Positions 24,409-33,474 of a stretch of 64,000 nucleotides of DNA are shown here, piece by piece. This DNA comes from Allobosea sp. Lineage in GTDB: Bacteria; Pseudomonadota; Alphaproteobacteria; Rhizobiales; Beijerinckiaceae. The notes below the pieces were generated by a model that saw only the letters and a program-made list of their open reading frames with translations, was not told the DNA's origin and made no database searches. Position 1 is the stretch's first letter. The number at the start of each line of letters is the position of its first letter. Both the position numbers and the translations under genes were made by a program. The stretch covers positions 134,802 through 198,801 of the forward strand of contig JAAEQB010000064.1 of the NCBI GenBank assembly GCA_024231975.1. The letters run 5' to 3'.

Positions 24409-25320
24409 TCAGTCCTGCTGCACGCTGCCACGCAGCCCGCGGGGGCTCGGCATCAGTGCCGCGATCCGGGCGTCGCTCTTCGGCGGCGCGATGAAGGTCC
24501 GGGCCAGCCTCTTGGGCATGTCGAGGTCGAAGGGGCGGCTCGGCGGCAGCGTCGCATGGCTGACGAGATGCGTGGCCGGGCTGGCGGGCGCGGCGGCGGC
24601 CGCAGCCTCCGGCGCGAAGGCCAGCGGCGCATTGGCGAAGGAGGTCGGCACGGAAGAGGCGCTGGCGGCGAGCGGCGCCGGCTCGGTGACCGCGGCCAGC
24701 TGGTAGCTCGGCTCCTCGATGCGGCGGCGCTCGGGACGCTCGCCCTTGACATAGAAGGCGTTGCCGCCCGCCACCGTCACGTAGTGCATGTTGGCGTAGG
24801 AGAAGCGCAGGCCGGCCATGTGGAAATGCTTGGCGTTGCCGACGGCTTCGTTGCGCTTGCCGGCGAGGATGGCGTCGGCGGCGGCCTCGGCCTTGGGCAT
24901 GTCGCGCGCCGCCATCTGGCGGGTCAGCACGCCCGGCGCGAATTGGCGCGGAGCGCCGACGACGCCGCAGATCGTCTCGGGATAGCGCGGCGCGCCCACC
25001 CGGTTCATCACGACCGTGCCGACGCCGAGCAGGCCTGATTCGCTCGACCGGTTCGATTCGAAATACATCGCGCGGACGAGGCATTCCCGCTCGCGCGGGT
25101 CGGCCTTGGCCAGCTCGATCGCCCGCTTGCGGGTCTCGTGGGTCTGCCTGGCGGTCGTTGCAGGGCTAGCCGTCGTCGTCGAAGCGGTCTGGACCGGGGC
25201 GGTGCTACAGGCGCCCAGGACCGGCGCAGCCAGCGAGATCAGAAGCGGGATCGCCTTGCGGCCGTGGCGGCTCTTGTCGAGAGAACGAACGGCATCTGCA
25301 GCGATCACGGTCCGCTTCAT
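24409..25320 (-). CDS. SleB/CwlJ-type cell wall hydrolase, probable lipoprotein
   Basis: 303-aa secreted protein. The N terminus ends in a likely lipobox (LAAPVLGAC, Cys at about 38) followed by a Ser/Thr linker. The domain from about 75 to 195 has LVRAMYFESNRSSESGLLGV, with the expected catalytic Glu, plus VVMNRVG and GNAKHFH, typical of the Hydrolase_2 (SleB) family of lytic transglycosylase-like enzymes. The C-terminal third is Ala/Pro-rich and of low complexity. A role in peptidoglycan remodelling in the periplasm is expected. Confidence 0.82.
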   Translation of the reverse strand: MKRTVIAADAVRSLDKSRHGRKAIPLLISLAAPVLGACSTAPVQTASTTTASPATTARQTHETRKRAIELAKADPRERECLVRAMYFESNRSSESGLLGVGTVVMNRVGAPRYPETICGVVGAPRQFAPGVLTRQMAARDMPKAEAAADAILAGKRNEAVGNAKHFHMAGLRFSYANMHYVTVAGGNAFYVKGERPERRRIEEPSYQLAAVTEPAPLAASASSVPTSFANAPLAFAPEAAAAAAPASPATHLVSHATLPPSRPFDLDMPKRLARTFIAPPKSDARIAALMPSPRGLRGSVQQD

Positions 25321-25711
25321 GCGGTGACCTCCTGATTACGGGATCTCGGCTGCCGCAATCAGCGAGCCATCGTCACCGGCAAGGAAACCCGAACCTCTTA
25401 CCAGAAAGTTAATTTCGGAAGGAAGAGGCAAAGATGACACGACGCAGGGGGCGAGGAGGCGCGCCGACCGTCCACTATGCGGCTGCTGGCGCATGAGGGC
25501 GTGAGCGGGCGCTCGACCGGCGTATTTACCTGTTCGTATCTGGCTCCGCCCCCCTGTTGCGCGAGACCAACAAGATCACCTCGGGCCCCTATGAGGACGC
25601 AAGGTGTCCGGGGCCGTCGGGTTTCCGCTGCCGGAGCAAGATCCAGAAGGCGGCCCGGCGCGGGACCTTCAAGACCCTGTTCGAGCCCGGAGCGTGGGGC
25701 AGTGGAACGCC
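25321..25711. other. Gene-free stretch between the hydrolase and TRAP operons
   Basis: This 391-base gap separates the 5' end of the cell wall hydrolase gene from the 3' end of dctM. It should hold the hydrolase promoter in its left part, where AGAAAGTTAATTTC (25403-25416) is AT-rich. Short ORFs cross it on both strands, but none has a ribosome site or a recognisable product. A GTTCGAGCCC string near 25680 resembles a T-loop, but no tRNA fold can be built around it. I see no hairpin terminator. Confidence 0.5.
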
Positions 25712-27019
25712 TCAGTTCAGCGACATCGACCGGGGCAGCCAGAGCGCCAGCTCCGGCCAGGCCAGCAGCATCCCGATCAGCACGAAGGGCGCGAGCAGGA
25801 AAGGCAGCACGCCGCGATACATCGCACCGAGGCTGATCTCCGGCGCCTGGGTCCGGATGACGAAGAGGTTCATCCCGACCGGCGGGTGGATCAGCCCGAT
25901 CTCGACGACGATGACGAGCAGCACGCCGAACCAGATCGGATCGTAGCCGGTCGACAGCACCAGCGGCAGCAACACCGGCACCGTCACCAGCACCATGCCG
26001 ATGCCTTCGAGGAAGCAGCCGAGGAAGACATAGAAGGCGATCAGCAGCAGCATCACCGCAAGCGGCGACAGGCCGACCGCGCCGATCGACTTCACCACGG
26101 ATTGCGCCATGCCGGTCTGTACGACGAAATAGGAGAAGATCGTCGAGCCCAGCACGATCAGCACGAGGTTGGCGGTGATCCGCGTCGTCTCGGTGAAGGC
26201 GGTCGCGACATCGCCGCGGGCGAAGCCCTTGCGCAACAGGCCGAGCAGCAGCGCCCCGAAGGCGCCGACGGCCGCGGCCTCGGTCGGGCTGAACCAGCCG
26301 AGATAGATGCCGCCGAAGGTCACGAGGAAGAGCGCCGCTACGTCCCAGATGGTGAGGACGAGCCGGAACGCCTGCGCCTTGCTTTCGTTCGGCAGCTTCG
26401 GCGCCGCCTCGGGACGAATGCGCACCCAGAGCCAGACCGTGAGCAGGTAGAGCCCGGTCAACACGAGGCCGGGGATCAGCGCGGCGGCGAAGAGCTTGAT
26501 GATCGAGAGCTGGGCGATGATGCCGTAGATCATCAGGATCAGCGAAGGCGGGATCAGGATGCCGAGCGTGCCGCCGGCCGCGACCACGCCGGCTGCCAGT
26601 GCCGGCGAGTAGCCGGCCTTCAGCATTTGCGGGATCGAGATCCGGCTCATCGTCGCGGCAGTCGCCAGCGAGGAGCCGCAGACCGCGCCGAAGGCGGCGG
26701 AAGCGCCGACCGCCGCCATGGCGAGCGAGCCGCGCATCCCGGCGAAGATCGCATTGCTCGCCCGGAACAGATCGCCGGAGAGGCCGGCCATTGTCGCCAG
26801 GGCGCCCATCAGCGTGAACAGCGGCAGGACCGATAGGGCGTAGGCCGAGGAGAGCTCGAGCGGCACCGCGCCGAAGACGAGGCGGGCCTTGGCGAAGCCG
26901 TCGATCGCGGCATAGCCGACGAAGCCGGTGAGGCCGAGCGCGACGCCGACCGGAATACGCGCCAGGATCATGCCGACCAGCGTCGCCATGCCGATCAAGC
27001 CGATGGAGGTCGCGCTCAT
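25712..27019 (-). CDS. dctM: TRAP transporter large permease
   Basis: 435-aa polytopic protein with about twelve hydrophobic segments and DctM features: LTGFVGYAAIDGFAK, the discontinuous-helix-like GTLGILIPPSLILMIYGIIA, and the C-terminal GLIHPPVGMNLFVI. It is the sodium-coupled transport subunit of a tripartite ATP-independent periplasmic system. It overlaps dctQ by four bases and is last in a seven-gene minus-strand operon. The substrate is probably an aromatic or carboxylic acid handled by the upstream enzymes. Confidence 0.93.
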   Translation of the reverse strand: MSATSIGLIGMATLVGMILARIPVGVALGLTGFVGYAAIDGFAKARLVFGAVPLELSSAYALSVLPLFTLMGALATMAGLSGDLFRASNAIFAGMRGSLAMAAVGASAAFGAVCGSSLATAATMSRISIPQMLKAGYSPALAAGVVAAGGTLGILIPPSLILMIYGIIAQLSIIKLFAAALIPGLVLTGLYLLTVWLWVRIRPEAAPKLPNESKAQAFRLVLTIWDVAALFLVTFGGIYLGWFSPTEAAAVGAFGALLLGLLRKGFARGDVATAFTETTRITANLVLIVLGSTIFSYFVVQTGMAQSVVKSIGAVGLSPLAVMLLLIAFYVFLGCFLEGIGMVLVTVPVLLPLVLSTGYDPIWFGVLLVIVVEIGLIHPPVGMNLFVIRTQAPEISLGAMYRGVLPFLLAPFVLIGMLLAWPELALWLPRSMSLN

Positions 27020-27561
27020 GAGGCGGCTCCGTTGTTGCCGTGCAGGGCCGGAGGATGAGAGGCAGCAGCATCGGTGGTCCGCGGGAAGGCGCGGACCTGC
27101 CCGATCGCGCGGCCGAGCACGACGAAGACCGAGACGACCAGCGCCAGCTCGATCGCGAGCAACAGCAGGTAGATCGGCACCGGCAGATCTGGCTTCTGGT
27201 CGCCGAAGCGATAGGCATCGGCGAGCGGCTGGATCAGGGTCGCGGCGAGCAGGACGAGGAAGGCGAGCGTCGCGATCTCACCGGCCAATCGCATCGCCGC
27301 CAGCGTGCGCGGGCGCACCATCGTGTCGAACAGATCGACCTTGATCTGCTCGTCCCGGCGGAAGCACTCCGGCAGGGCCAGGAAGGCGACGAGCACCAGC
27401 GTGACCTCGACCAGGTCGAGCGTGCCGTGCAGCGGCTTGTTGAAGGCGAGCCGGGCGCCGATATCGACCATCGTCCAAAGCATCATGACGGCGAGCGCCA
27501 GTGCTCCGGCGATGGTCAGCAGCCGCGCGGGGGCGAGGCGGCGGAGCTTGCCAGGGCTCAT
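27016..27561 (-). CDS. dctQ: TRAP transporter small permease
   Basis: 181-aa protein with four membrane segments (LTIAGALALAVMMLWTMVDI first) and the DctQ-type motif FLALPECFRRDEQIKVDLF. It is the small membrane subunit that pairs with DctM. It overlaps both neighbours by four bases, so all three TRAP components are translationally coupled. Confidence 0.9.
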   Translation of the reverse strand: MSPGKLRRLAPARLLTIAGALALAVMMLWTMVDIGARLAFNKPLHGTLDLVEVTLVLVAFLALPECFRRDEQIKVDLFDTMVRPRTLAAMRLAGEIATLAFLVLLAATLIQPLADAYRFGDQKPDLPVPIYLLLLAIELALVVSVFVVLGRAIGQVRAFPRTTDAAASHPPALHGNNGAAS

Positions 27562-28598
27562 TTGGCGGCACCCACCGCGGCGCGAAGCTCGTCATAGAAC
27601 GGCTTCGCCTTGATGCCCTTGGCCTCGACCCTGGCAATGAAGCTCGCGGTGATCGGCTTGGCCAGCTCCTCGAAGGCGGCCCGCTCGGCGCCGATGAGCT
27701 CGGGGATCTCGGCATTGGCGGCGCGCAGATAAGCACGGCCTTCTGCTTCGGCCTGATCGTAGATCGCGCCGACCTTGCGGGCTGCCGCCGGGCCGGTCGT
27801 CTCGTCGATCAGCTTGCGCAGGTCCTCGGGCAGCGACTTGTACTTCTCGGCGTTCATCACCAGCGCGAAAGTGCCGGCGGCCGCGTCGAGCTGCGTCACC
27901 GACTTGACGCTCTCCGCCATCTGGAAGGACTTCGCCGCCTCGTAATTGAAGAACATGCCGGCGATCGTGCCCTTGGAGAGCGAGTCGGCCAGCTCGGCCG
28001 GCGCGACGGCTGCAGGTGTCGCGCCCCAGGCTTCCAGCATCGCCGAGGCGATCGGGCCGTTATGGCGCATGCGCAGCCCGCGCATCCCGGCCGGGTTCTT
28101 GACCGCTGGCCGGTTGAAGAACAGGCTCAATGTCGGCGTCGCGATGAAATAGAGCGGCCTGGTGCCTTCGTGCTCGGCGGCGAGCTTGCCGGAGAGCTCG
28201 GTCAGGATGCCGGAAGCCTCGGCTGTGCTAAGCGCCTTGGCGCTCGCGCCTTCGCCGCGATTGAAGGCATAGGGCAGGTGCGAGATCTCGGTCAGCGGGA
28301 AGCGGCCGGGCAAGGCGCCGTGCAGGAAGAAGGCGATGTCGGCGACGCCGGTGCGGGCGAGATCATACTGTCGAGGCATCGGCCCCATCTGGGCGGCCGG
28401 GAAGATGGCGAGCTTGAGCCGGCCATTGGAGCGCTGCGCCAGCTCCGCGCCCCAGGATTCGAGCTGCTTGTGCATCTGGTGGTTCGGCGGCAGGTAATGC
28501 GAGACCTTGAGCTCGATGGTCTGCGCGATGGCGCCGACGCTCGCCAACGAAACCGCCAGCGCGGCGCCGAGCAAGGCACTGATCAGTCCCCGTTTCAT
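27558..28598 (-). CDS. dctP: TRAP transporter substrate-binding protein
   Basis: 346-aa periplasmic receptor. The Sec signal is MKRGLISALLGAALAVSLAS ending AIAQ. The DctP features are LKVSHYLPPNHQMHKQLESW, RMRHNGP and the C-terminal helical end. The carboxylate-binding Arg is expected in the KNPAGMRGLRMRHN segment. ATG at 28598 follows GGGAGGATAGG, so the longer upstream ORF is rejected. It lies 43 bases after the monooxygenase stop. The ligand is likely the substrate of the monooxygenase pathway. Confidence 0.92.
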   Translation of the reverse strand: MKRGLISALLGAALAVSLASVGAIAQTIELKVSHYLPPNHQMHKQLESWGAELAQRSNGRLKLAIFPAAQMGPMPRQYDLARTGVADIAFFLHGALPGRFPLTEISHLPYAFNRGEGASAKALSTAEASGILTELSGKLAAEHEGTRPLYFIATPTLSLFFNRPAVKNPAGMRGLRMRHNGPIASAMLEAWGATPAAVAPAELADSLSKGTIAGMFFNYEAAKSFQMAESVKSVTQLDAAAGTFALVMNAEKYKSLPEDLRKLIDETTGPAAARKVGAIYDQAEAEGRAYLRAANAEIPELIGAERAAFEELAKPITASFIARVEAKGIKAKPFYDELRAAVGAAK

Positions 28599-28641
28599 CC
28601 TATCCTCCCCGTTCTGTGGTCTTGTTTCTTGTGTCTTGGCC

Positions 28642-30303
28642 CTAGGCGGCCGTGGCCGGTCGCCCGATTGTGGCATCCAGCGTCCTGCGGCCGGTGACGA
28701 TGGCGAGCAGCGCCTCGCAATCGGCGGGCAGCGCATCGCCGCGCCAGGCGACATGCTGATCCGGCCGGATCAAAGCGAAGCGCGCGCCGTAGCGGGCGGG
28801 CAGGCGGCGATCGCCCGGCAGCAGCAATTTGAGGGGCACGCCCAGGCGGGTCGCCGCTGTGATCAGTGGCGCTGCCTCCGCGCCGTCGCCAGCCGTGGCG
28901 AGCAGGGTGAAGCCCTGACCGAAATGGTCGTAGAGCGAGGAGCCATCGGCGAGCCAGAGATGGGGCGCAAGGCATCCCGGATGGGCCGAGGGCACATAGA
29001 GCATGAAGTGCTCGATCGGCGGTGCGCTGCCATCGGGTACGATGATGGCTGAATCCTCGTAGCGTGTGCCGAGCACGATGCCGAGCGTGCGGAATTCGCG
29101 CAGCTTCGTCGCCTCGATGATCTCGCCGACCTCGCGCCGTGTGGCATCGCCGAGCGGGCCCGGCTCCTCCAGCCCTGGCCGCACGAGCTGGTTGCCCACG
29201 GCGCCGTAATTGATCACGGCTTCGGCGATGGTGCGCTCATGCACCTTGCGCCGCTCGGCCGCATAGCTCGCCAGCAGCTCGGGCCCGCCCCAGCCCCGCA
29301 GCACCGCAGCCAGCTTCCAGCCGAGATCGACGGCGTCGCCGATGCCCATGTTCATGCCGAAGCCGCCGAAGGGCGGATGCAGATGGCAGGCGTCGCCAGC
29401 GAGGAAGACGCTGCCCTTCTCGTAGCGATCGGCGACCAGGCGATGCGCGACCCAGGGATCGCGGCCGACGATCTCGATGGCGAGATCGGAAAGACCAGTG
29501 CCGCGGCGGATCAGCTCGACCGGATCGACGCTGGCCGGGTCGACGTCGTTGGCGAGCTTGGTCGCCATGAAGAACCACAGACCCTCGCTGTCCATCGGGC
29601 CGAGCAAGGAGGGCACCTCCTCGTTGACCATCCAGTACATGATCGCAGGGCCATGGGCGTGGCGGGAGGCGAGCTCGGGGGCGCGGAAGATGATGTTGTA
29701 GTTTTTCGAGAAGGCTCCTTCGCCCTCCATTTTTGCCCCGATCGCCTCGCGCACCGAGCTGCGCGCGCCGTCGGCGCCGATCAGATAGGCGCTGGATACC
29801 TCGCGCTCCGCGCCGCTGGTCACGTCTTTCAGGCGCGAGACGACGCTGCGGCCATCATCGGCGAAGGAGGTGAGCTCGGTGTTGAAGCGGATCTCGACGC
29901 CGGGTAGCGAGGCCGCATGCTGGCGCAGCACCTCCTCCAGCACATATTGCGGCACCCATTGCGCCTCTTCCGAATAGAGGTCGTTGCGGGCGCGGCTGCC
30001 GTTGAGCGCATTGCCGAAGCGGGCAAGCTCGGGGCCGTTCATCCGCGTCGCGAAAACGACATTCGAGGGATAGTCCGGCGGGATCGGCGAGGCCGCGCGC
30101 AGGGTATCGGCGATGCCCCAGCGGCGCAGATGCTCGCGGCTGCGGACATTGGTCGTCTTGGCGCGCGGCGAATAGCCGACGCGGTCATTGCGCTCGACCA
30201 CGAGGCAGGAGATGCCGCGCTGGCCGAGCTCGATCGCGGCCGCGAGGCCGACCGGCCCGGCGCCGGCGATCAATATGTCGATGTCCTTGCCGGTCTTGGT
30301 CAC
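28642..30303 (-). CDS. FAD-dependent aromatic monooxygenase (FAD_binding_3 / PheA-TfdB type)
   Basis: 553-aa group A flavoprotein hydroxylase. The FAD motifs are visible: GAGPVGLAAAIELGQRG near the N terminus, the DG motif in LIGADGARSSVREAIG, and the GD motif in VFLAGDACHLHPPFGGFGMN. The C-terminal thioredoxin-like domain of the phenol hydroxylase/TfdB group is present. The expected reaction is NAD(P)H- and O2-dependent ring hydroxylation. GTG at 30303 is chosen (GGGAGCTGAGAACC upstream); the open frame extends 130 codons further but overlaps the FAH gene. The operon context gives hydroxylation before ring cleavage. The aromatic substrate is unknown. Confidence 0.87.
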   Translation of the reverse strand: MTKTGKDIDILIAGAGPVGLAAAIELGQRGISCLVVERNDRVGYSPRAKTTNVRSREHLRRWGIADTLRAASPIPPDYPSNVVFATRMNGPELARFGNALNGSRARNDLYSEEAQWVPQYVLEEVLRQHAASLPGVEIRFNTELTSFADDGRSVVSRLKDVTSGAEREVSSAYLIGADGARSSVREAIGAKMEGEGAFSKNYNIIFRAPELASRHAHGPAIMYWMVNEEVPSLLGPMDSEGLWFFMATKLANDVDPASVDPVELIRRGTGLSDLAIEIVGRDPWVAHRLVADRYEKGSVFLAGDACHLHPPFGGFGMNMGIGDAVDLGWKLAAVLRGWGGPELLASYAAERRKVHERTIAEAVINYGAVGNQLVRPGLEEPGPLGDATRREVGEIIEATKLREFRTLGIVLGTRYEDSAIIVPDGSAPPIEHFMLYVPSAHPGCLAPHLWLADGSSLYDHFGQGFTLLATAGDGAEAAPLITAATRLGVPLKLLLPGDRRLPARYGARFALIRPDQHVAWRGDALPADCEALLAIVTGRRTLDATIGRPATAA

Positions 30304-30329
30304 GGTTCTCAGCTCCCCATGATCGGCTG

Positions 30330-31214
30330 TCAGGCCGCGGCCCGCTCGGCCGCTTCTTGCGCGATCGGGTTGACCAGGAGGCCGATACCCTCGACCTCGA
30401 CTTCGCAGACATCGCCGGGTTTCATGAAGAGCTGCGGCTTGCGCGCCACGCCGACGCCGGCCGGCGTGCCGGTGACGATGACGTCGCCGGGCTCCAGCGT
30501 GATCGCCTCGCTGATGATCGCGATCAGGCTCGCGACGTCGAAGACCATGTCGTCGGTGCTGGCGCTCTGCACGGTCTGCCCATTCAGCCTGGTCGCGATC
30601 TTGAGACCGCGCGCGCCGGGCGGAAGCTCGTCCGCGGTGATCAAAGCCGGGCCGAAGGCGCCGGTGCCGTCGAAGTTCTTGCCGACAGTCCATTGCGGCG
30701 CCTTGAACTGGTAGTCGCGCACCGAGCCTTCGTTGAAGACGGCGTAGCCGGCGACATGGTCGAGCGCGTTCGCCTTGGACACATGCTTGCCGCGCCGGCC
30801 GATCACAGCCGCGATCTCGCCCTCATAGTCGAGCTGGTCGGAGAGATCAGGCCGGATCAGCGGCGCCTTGTGGCCGATCAGGCTGGTGGCGAACCGTCCA
30901 AACAGCGTCGGATAGTCCGGCTGCTTGAAGCCGCTCTCGGCCGAATGGTCGGCATAGTTCAGCCCGACGCAGATGATCTTGCTGGGACGCGGCACCACCG
31001 GCAGGAAGGTCGCGCGCTCGGGATCGAGCACCGCCGCAGTGGGCGCATTGTCGAGCACCTTGCCGATCGCCGCGCGGGCCGCCTCGCCGCCGGCGAGGAA
31101 GGCGAGCATGTCGCCCGGCAGCCCTGGACCGGCCTGGGCGAGATCGATCAGCTCCTGGCCGCGATACGCGGCGAGGCTCGGCTTGCCGCCGCTCAGGATG
31201 GTGGCGAGACGCAT
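30330..31214 (-). CDS. Fumarylacetoacetate hydrolase family protein
   Basis: 294-aa FAH-fold enzyme. The N-terminal domain precedes IICVGLNYADHSAESGF, and the metal site is in QLDYEGEIAAVIGRRGK together with the downstream Asp region (NEGSVRDYQFK). GDVIVTGTPAGVGVARKP is the C-terminal signature. Family members hydrolyse or decarboxylate C-C bonds of oxo-acids made after aromatic ring cleavage. The gene lies between the NTF2-like gene and the monooxygenase, consistent with a third step of one pathway. Confidence 0.88.
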   Translation of the reverse strand: MRLATILSGGKPSLAAYRGQELIDLAQAGPGLPGDMLAFLAGGEAARAAIGKVLDNAPTAAVLDPERATFLPVVPRPSKIICVGLNYADHSAESGFKQPDYPTLFGRFATSLIGHKAPLIRPDLSDQLDYEGEIAAVIGRRGKHVSKANALDHVAGYAVFNEGSVRDYQFKAPQWTVGKNFDGTGAFGPALITADELPPGARGLKIATRLNGQTVQSASTDDMVFDVASLIAIISEAITLEPGDVIVTGTPAGVGVARKPQLFMKPGDVCEVEVEGIGLLVNPIAQEAAERAAA

Positions 31215-31274
31215 GGGTGTCCTCCTTCTCGGACGCCTCCAGCCAGCGCGGCGAGGCGATGAATGGCGTTGATG

Positions 31275-31700
31275 TCAGGCGGCGCCGAACAGGACGGCGA
31301 GCCGCCGCTCGGCGAAGAGCCAGGTGCCGGCAGGGCTCCTGACGTAGCGATCGGCGTATTCGGCGATGAGCATTGGCACGGCCGATCCCGGACCCGGTCC
31401 GTCATGGCGATAGAGCGTCAGCACCACCCAGCCGCGCGCCGTATCCGGAGCGATGGGCTCGATCAGGATGTTGCTCTGGACATGGCGCGAGCGCCGCTCG
31501 TTCATCGCGGCACGCTGGCGGCCCCAGTCGGCGATGGCCGTCCGGCCGACCTTGTCGGGCCCGACCCCGTAGAGCGCCCCATCGTCAGCGAAGAGCTCGC
31601 AGACCTTGTCCGCCTCGCCATGATCGATCAGCCAGGCGTGGCGCTGGATCAGCTGCTCGATCGCGAGCCGGTCCTGCGGAGCGAGCGCAGCGCCGGTCAC
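31275..31700 (-). CDS. NTF2-like (SnoaL/ring-hydroxylating-dioxygenase-beta-like) protein
   Basis: 141-aa alpha+beta barrel protein. LAIEQLIQRHAWLIDHGEAD, KVCELFADDGALYGVG and the Arg-rich C-terminal strands match the SnoaL-like branch of the NTF2 superfamily. Some relatives are dehydratases or isomerases and others are non-catalytic partners, so a reaction cannot be assigned. It overlaps the VOC gene by four bases and lies 60 bases ahead of the FAH gene. Confidence 0.8.
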   Translation of the reverse strand: MTGAALAPQDRLAIEQLIQRHAWLIDHGEADKVCELFADDGALYGVGPDKVGRTAIADWGRQRAAMNERRSRHVQSNILIEPIAPDTARGWVVLTLYRHDGPGPGSAVPMLIAEYADRYVRSPAGTWLFAERRLAVLFGAA

Positions 31701-32275
31701 GCAGGCAGTCCGAGATCGGGTGTGCCGGCCGGCTGGTAGTCGCCGCGGCGCATCGCGACATGCAGCTCGTCGAAGCCCTGGCCCCCCTTATGGGCCTGAT
31801 AGACCCGTTCGGGATCGAAGAAGGTGCCGATCGGATTGCTGGCGAAATCCGGCGAGGAGCGCATCCATTCGCTCGACTGGCGCCAGTCGCCGTAGGTGTC
31901 GCATTGCAGCTCGACGAAATTGCCCTCGGGATCCTTGTAGTAGATCGAGATCGTCATGCCATGGTCGAGGCTGAAGGCAGGCTCGATGCCCTCGTCGCGC
32001 AGCCGGGCATAGGACGACATCAGGTCGGCGAAGCTCTCGTATTCGAAGGCGCTGTGGTGGATGCCGTTATGGCTGCGCTTGTCGGGATCGTCGCCGAGGC
32101 CGGGCGCCGACAGGAAGGCGACGCGGTGGTTGGCCTCGTCATTGGTCGTCCAGGCATTGTTGGCGTCCTGGAAGGTCGGCCGCGCGCCGACGACCACGCC
32201 GTACCACGCCACCATCTCGGCGAGCCGGCTCGTCTTGAAGGTGACGTGATGGAATGCGGGCTTGATGATCTCCAT
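31697..32275 (-). CDS. VOC family protein, probable extradiol-type ring-cleavage dioxygenase
   Basis: 192-aa vicinal-oxygen-chelate protein with two babb modules. The metal triad typical of extradiol dioxygenases is visible: His in FHHVTF (9/10), His in NGIHHSAFEYE (73/74) and Glu122 in NFVELQCD. A Tyr/Asp-rich tail follows. As the first gene of an operon with a hydroxylase and a FAH hydrolase, cleavage of a catechol-like intermediate is likely. Single-domain VOC proteins of this size can also be lyases or isomerases, so the call is moderate. Confidence 0.78.
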   Translation of the reverse strand: MEIIKPAFHHVTFKTSRLAEMVAWYGVVVGARPTFQDANNAWTTNDEANHRVAFLSAPGLGDDPDKRSHNGIHHSAFEYESFADLMSSYARLRDEGIEPAFSLDHGMTISIYYKDPEGNFVELQCDTYGDWRQSSEWMRSSPDFASNPIGTFFDPERVYQAHKGGQGFDELHVAMRRGDYQPAGTPDLGLPA

Positions 32276-32340
32276 GCTGTCCTCCCGAAAGGGCCGTCTC
32301 CCGGTTTTCCGAGGCGGCCGCTGCTTGTTCGTGAGGAATG

Positions 32341-32393
32341 GCTATCGCTGCCATAGATACCTGAACAGATGGCAAAATTGCAGGAGCGATAGC
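32341..32393. promoter_or_regulatory. Inverted repeat in the LysR / VOC-operon divergent promoter
   Basis: GCTATCGCT (32341-32349) and AGCGATAGC (32385-32393) form a perfect 9-bp inverted repeat with a 35-base spacer. They lie in the 155-base gap between the divergent LysR gene and the seven-gene operon. The span fits the two half-regions usually covered by a LysR tetramer, so this is the likely regulatory site. Confidence 0.5.
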
Positions 32394-32430
32394 GAATCGG
32401 TATCGACCAATAGTGTGGGAGGTCGCGTCG

Positions 32431-33336
32431 ATGAAGCTCGATCACTTCGAGGAGGTAGTGGCGATCGCCGAGCGGGGCAGCATGCGGGCGGCGGCGCGGC
32501 ATCTGCAGATCGCTCAGCCGGCGCTGACGCGCAGCCTCGCTCTCCTGGAACGTGAGCTCGGCGCGCCTCTGTTCGAACGGCGCGCCCGCGGGGTCGTGGC
32601 GACGCCTTTGGGCGAGGCCTTCGTCGCTCGGGCCCGGTCAATCCTGACCGAGATCAGGCGCACGCGCGAGGAGGTTGAGCAGCTCAGGGGCGCCGGCACC
32701 GGCACTGTCACGGTCGGGCTCTCGATCGCGGCGCACCTTGCCTTGCTGCCGCCGAGCCTGCGCCCGTTCCGTGCCCGTTATCCCGACATCAGGCTGCATA
32801 TCATCGAGGGCTTCTACCCGACGCTCGAGGAGCGCCTGCGCGACGGCACGGTCGATTTCTACATCGGTCCAGATGGCGGGGCGCAGCCGGTGCCGCAGCT
32901 CAGCCGGGAGGTGCTGTTCCACAACCGCCGCATCGTGCTCTGCCGTGCCGGCCATCCGCTGGCGGCGGCGACCTCGCTGCGCGAACTCGTCGGCCAGGAC
33001 TGGGTCACGACCTCGATCACCGCAGATGCCAGCGACGAGATCAACGACTTCTTCGCCCGCCACCGCCTCCCGCCTCCGCGCCTCGCGGTACGCAGTCAGT
33101 CGGCGCTGACCCTGCTGACCTGCCTCGCCAACAGCGACCTCCTGGCCATGGTCCCGGCGCAATGGGAGCGCTTCGAGATGACCGGACAGGCGCTGATCAC
33201 GATCAAGGTCGAGGAAAAGCTGACGGCGCCGCCGCTGGTGCTGATCCGGCGTTCCGACCTGCCTCTGACCCCCGCTGCCTTGCACCTGCTCGACCTGATG
33301 CGCCGGGCCACCTCCCGCCTGGCCGCGGGGACGTAG
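32431..33336 (+). CDS. LysR family transcriptional regulator
   Basis: 301-aa regulator with an N-terminal helix-turn-helix (GSMRAAARHLQIAQPALTRS, LERELGAPLFERRARG) and a C-terminal periplasmic-binding-like effector domain (TVTVGLSIAAHLALLP). ATG at 32431 matches the family start; a GTG at 32413 would add six residues. It is transcribed away from the VOC-to-dctM operon, the usual arrangement for a LysR activator of that operon with an aromatic inducer. Confidence 0.92.
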   Translation: MKLDHFEEVVAIAERGSMRAAARHLQIAQPALTRSLALLERELGAPLFERRARGVVATPLGEAFVARARSILTEIRRTREEVEQLRGAGTGTVTVGLSIAAHLALLPPSLRPFRARYPDIRLHIIEGFYPTLEERLRDGTVDFYIGPDGGAQPVPQLSREVLFHNRRIVLCRAGHPLAAATSLRELVGQDWVTTSITADASDEINDFFARHRLPPPRLAVRSQSALTLLTCLANSDLLAMVPAQWERFEMTGQALITIKVEEKLTAPPLVLIRRSDLPLTPAALHLLDLMRRATSRLAAGT

Positions 33337-33474
33337 CTGCGGGCTCGGCATTCATAAGCCTGCGTTATGAATCCAGAACGTTTATCGGGATTGCGGGAGG
33401 TCATCGGCCCAGCGAGCTTTGGGTCGCCAGGGCGCCACGCTGCAATGGATGGCGCGAGAACAGGAGGCGACGCC

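Noticed and set aside
25640..25720. tRNA-like GTTCGAGCCC string
   Set aside because: The flanking bases do not form the T-stem, acceptor or anticodon arms.
25604..26836. Plus-strand open frame opposite dctM
   Set aside because: Translation is Asp/His/Gln/Arg-rich as expected for antisense of a hydrophobic membrane protein.
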